Positions 61,707-64,000 of a stretch of 64,000 nt of DNA are shown piece by piece. The notes under the pieces are model-generated. The model saw nothing but the letters and a program-made list of their open reading frames with translations, did no database searches and was not told where the DNA came from. The position numbers and the translations under genes were made by a program. Each line of letters starts with the position of its first letter. The stretch's first letter is position 1. Origin of the DNA: Desulfosoma caldarium. GTDB lineage: Bacteria > Desulfobacterota > Syntrophobacteria > Syntrophobacterales > DSM-9756. The stretch spans positions 62,001 to 126,000 of the forward strand of contig NZ_RJVA01000013.1 of assembly GCF_003751385.1 (NCBI RefSeq). Reading direction: 5' to 3'.

Positions 61707-62606
61707 GTGGACAAAAAGCGTTTACTTGTCTTGTGTGGGCTGTGTGTTCTGGGATTTTTTCTGTGGACCCTCTGGGCCGACGTGGCGGATGCGGCGCGCT
61801 TTGGAGGTGGAAAATCTTTTGGAAGTCGGCCCAGTTATCAGCGGAGCGCTCCGGCCCCTTCAAAGACTTATTCCTTTCCCAGAAGCGCCCCTGGGCAGAT
61901 GAGCGGCGGCGCCATGCCAAGATCGCCCCTGTCGTCACCGACACGTTCCTGGGGAGGCATGCTAGGCGGTCTGCTCCTGGGCGGTCTCGTGGGCTCGCTT
62001 CTTTTTGGGGGAGCCCACGCATGGGGTGGGCCCAGCCTGTTGGATCTTCTCGTTATCGGCGGCGGTTTGTTTCTTCTGTTTCGCTTTCTAAAAGCGAGGC
62101 GCCTGGCGACGTCCTCAGCATCGGGATTCAACACCGCCGGTTCTGGACCTTGGGCGGAATCGTCACAGGGCTTTGATCGCGCGGGTTCTTTCAGGACGGG
62201 AGTGGAAACGGCGTCCGGCGCTGCGCACACTTCGGTCCCCGAAGACTTTGATGCTCACGATTTCCTTGAAAAGGCCAAGGCGCTCTATGTGCAACTGCAG
62301 GAAGCGTGGGATCGGCGAGACCTCAAGGCCATTCAACCCTTCGTGTCCCCTGAAGTCTTTGAAGAAATTCAGCGCCAAGCCCAGGAGGATCCTCAGCCGA
62401 GTCGCACGTATCTTTTGTGGATTCAACCCGAGCTTCTGGAAGTGCGAGACATGGACGGTGACCGAGTGGCGTCGGTGCTCTTTGACGTCATGATGCGGGA
62501 AACCGACCAGGAAATGGCCAAACAGGTTCGAGAGCTGTGGCACTTTCGGCGCCAAGGGGCCTCGCCATCGTGGATCGTGGAAGGGTTGCAGCAGGTGGCC
62601 GGGTAG
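61707..62606 (+). CDS. Tim44-like domain membrane protein
   Basis: A 299-residue protein with an N-terminal signal anchor (LLVLCGLCVLGFFLWTLWA), a Ser/Gly/Arg-rich linker, a glycine-rich double membrane segment (MLGGLLLGGLVGSLLFGG and LLDLLVIGGGLFLLFRF) and a C-terminal Tim44-like domain (FLEKAKALYVQLQEAWDRRD to the end). Bacterial Tim44-like proteins are of unknown function; the fold binds lipids in mitochondria. The GTG at 61707 has AAGGAAGAG upstream and directly precedes the anchor; a longer frame from 61638 is possible. Confidence 0.78.
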   Translation: MDKKRLLVLCGLCVLGFFLWTLWADVADAARFGGGKSFGSRPSYQRSAPAPSKTYSFPRSAPGQMSGGAMPRSPLSSPTRSWGGMLGGLLLGGLVGSLLFGGAHAWGGPSLLDLLVIGGGLFLLFRFLKARRLATSSASGFNTAGSGPWAESSQGFDRAGSFRTGVETASGAAHTSVPEDFDAHDFLEKAKALYVQLQEAWDRRDLKAIQPFVSPEVFEEIQRQAQEDPQPSRTYLLWIQPELLEVRDMDGDRVASVLFDVMMRETDQEMAKQVRELWHFRRQGASPSWIVEGLQQVAG

Positions 62607-62647
62607 CCTGCCGAACTCCACATTCATTTAATCAAACTGACCCTCAC

Positions 62648-62672
62648 GGCCTCACCTCGAGGCCTTTTTTTT
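62648..62672 (+). terminator. Rho-independent terminator after the Tim44-like gene
   Basis: GGCCT and AGGCC arms around CACCTCG, followed by eight T residues. It isolates carB from the upstream gene. Confidence 0.75.
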
Positions 62673-62829
62673 TGCCTTTTTCAAGGCTGCCCGGACCTTT
62701 GGCACCACTTTTTCAACAAGCTTCTATGCAAAACACGGGCCTCTCTGCTATAGTCCCCGCCCGAACTCTTGGCCAGCTTCTCTCTGTCTTTGAAACATAT
62801 CTTAACCTCAAATCGGAGGCGGTTTTCCC

Positions 62830-64000
62830 ATGCCCAGAAGACAGGACATTCACAAGGTGTTGATCATCGGCTCAGGGCCCATTGTCATCGGCCAGGCCTG
62901 CGAATTCGACTATTCGGGCACCCAAGCCTGCAAGGCCCTGCGCAAGCTCGGCTACCAGATCGTGCTGGTCAATTCCAATCCCGCCACCATCATGACCGAT
63001 CCAGGCATGGCCGATGTGACCTACCTGGAACCCCTGACGGTAGAATATCTGGAAAAGATCATTGCCAAGGAGAGGCCCGATGCGGTGTTGCCGAACCTGG
63101 GCGGACAAACTGGCTTAAACCTCACGGCCCAACTTCACCGCCAGGGCATTTTGGAGCGATACGGCGTGCGCATCATCGGAGTGCAGGCCGATGCCATCGA
63201 ACGCGGGGAAGACCGCATCGCTTTCAAAGAAACGATGCATCGGCTGGGGATTGAGATGCCCCGCAGCCAGCCGGCCTTCAGTGTCGAGGAGGCGGAAGGA
63301 ATCGCCGCGCAACTGGGCTATCCTGTGGTCATTCGGCCAGCCTACACCCTTGGCGGCACGGGGGGTGGTCTGGTGTACAACGTGGAGGAACTGCGCACGG
63401 TGGCCAGCCGCGGTCTCGCCGCCAGTATGGTGGGGCAGATTCTTGTGGAAGAATCGGTGCTGGGCTGGGAAGAATTGGAACTGGAAGTGGTCCGAGATGC
63501 AAAGAACCAATGCATCACCGTGTGCTTCATCGAAAATGTGGACGCCATGGGGGTGCACACGGGCGATTCCTTTTGCACCGCGCCCATGCTCACCATTGAT
63601 CCCGCCTTGCAAAAACGGCTGCAGGAAGCGTCCTACGCCATTGTGCAAGCCATTGAGGTGATTGGCGGCACCAACATCCAGTTTGCCCATGATCCCAAGA
63701 CAGGCCGCGTGGTGGTCATTGAAATCAACCCGAGAACTTCCAGGTCTTCGGCTCTGGCTTCCAAGGCCACCGGCTTTCCCATCGCCCTCATTTCGGCCAT
63801 GTTGGCCACCGGCGTCACCCTGGATGAAATTCCCTATTGGAAAGAAGGCACCTTGGAAAAATACGCGCCATGGGGTGATTACGTGGTGGCGAAATTCGCA
63901 CGATGGGCCTTTGAAAAGTTTCCCGGTTCCCACGACAAGCTGGGTACGCAAATGCGGGCCGTTGGCGAGGTCATGAGCATCGGCAAAAATTTCAAGGAAG
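62830..64000 (+). CDS. carB: Carbamoyl-phosphate synthase large subunit, N-terminal part (runs off the window)
   Basis: The first 390 residues of CarB, which makes carbamoyl phosphate for arginine and pyrimidines. MPRRQDIHKVLIIGSGPIVI, GQACEFDYSGTQA, LPNLGGQTGLN, RPAYTLGGTGGG and EINPRTSRSSALASKATGFP are all canonical for the first ATP-grasp half. The gene continues past the right edge. The ATG at 62830 is favoured because it begins the family N-terminus. TATAGT at 62749-62754 could be the -10 of its promoter. Confidence 0.95.
   Translation, partial: MPRRQDIHKVLIIGSGPIVIGQACEFDYSGTQACKALRKLGYQIVLVNSNPATIMTDPGMADVTYLEPLTVEYLEKIIAKERPDAVLPNLGGQTGLNLTAQLHRQGILERYGVRIIGVQADAIERGEDRIAFKETMHRLGIEMPRSQPAFSVEEAEGIAAQLGYPVVIRPAYTLGGTGGGLVYNVEELRTVASRGLAASMVGQILVEESVLGWEELELEVVRDAKNQCITVCFIENVDAMGVHTGDSFCTAPMLTIDPALQKRLQEASYAIVQAIEVIGGTNIQFAHDPKTGRVVVIEINPRTSRSSALASKATGFPIALISAMLATGVTLDEIPYWKEGTLEKYAPWGDYVVAKFARWAFEKFPGSHDKLGTQMRAVGEVMSIGKNFKE

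Overview
The window looks like a chromosome segment from a thermophilic or syntrophic sulfate-reducer-like deltaproteobacterium (Desulfobacterota, Syntrophobacterales type). This is inferred from the gene set: a four-subunit pyruvate:ferredoxin oxidoreductase, a Gld-like ABC cluster with a DUF4340 protein, DsrE/TusA-type sulfur-relay genes, a Tat-exported iron superoxide dismutase and an archaeal-like thymidylate synthase. No rRNA or complete taxonomic marker is present, so the assignment is provisional.

Layout. Bases 1-20140 are dense core genome: dnaJ, a small zinc-ribbon protein, a four-gene ABC-exporter operon, queF, two linked genes of unknown function (one a P-loop ATPase), fusA, a MepA/LysM murein hydrolase, tadA, two tRNA-Ser genes, the dnaX-ybaB-recR recombination/replication cluster, porGDAB and tRNA-Asn. 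Just after tRNA-Asn the character changes. Bases 20150-52540 form an accessory island full of decayed mobile DNA: two IS1380-type copies, an IS256-type ruin, an IS3 tail, a REP-associated transposase fragment and a recombinase fragment. Cargo genes lie between them (TSUP permease, DUF2321, DUF429, an SMR efflux pump, a Cys-rich unknown). No intact integrase is visible.

The centrepiece is a seven-gene, translationally coupled operon at 32948-46151: a SNF2 helicase with a DUF3883-like C-terminus, an OLD/AAA-type ATPase with a DUF4276-like partner, a DUF1156 adenine methylase, a second ATPase/DUF4276-like pair, and a DUF499 ATPase. Helicase, DUF1156 methylase and DUF499 ATPase resemble the core of type 3 BREX (BrxHII, PglXI, BrxC), but no PglZ, BrxA or BrxF is present. 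The two ATPase/TOPRIM-like modules on either side of the methylase are unusual. The methylase carries an in-frame GIY-YIG nuclease domain and several in-frame palindromic repeats. A convergent 1051-residue UPF1-like helicase with a phospholipase-D-type nuclease domain and zinc ribbons follows. I read the block as a composite phage-defence locus; this is inference from domain content.

Bases 46150-47400 and 50700-52540 are gene graveyards (recombinase, MFS transporter, methyltransferase, REP-associated transposase, HsdS tail, winged-helix tail). From 52921 core genome resumes: rmuC, Tat-exported sod, a long coiled-coil protein with a nuclease-like end, a sterol desaturase-family gene divergent from a marR-dsrE-like pair with a shared operator motif, a TusA/FadL ruin, thyA-like, ybjQ-like, a Tim44-like membrane protein, and carB running off the right edge.
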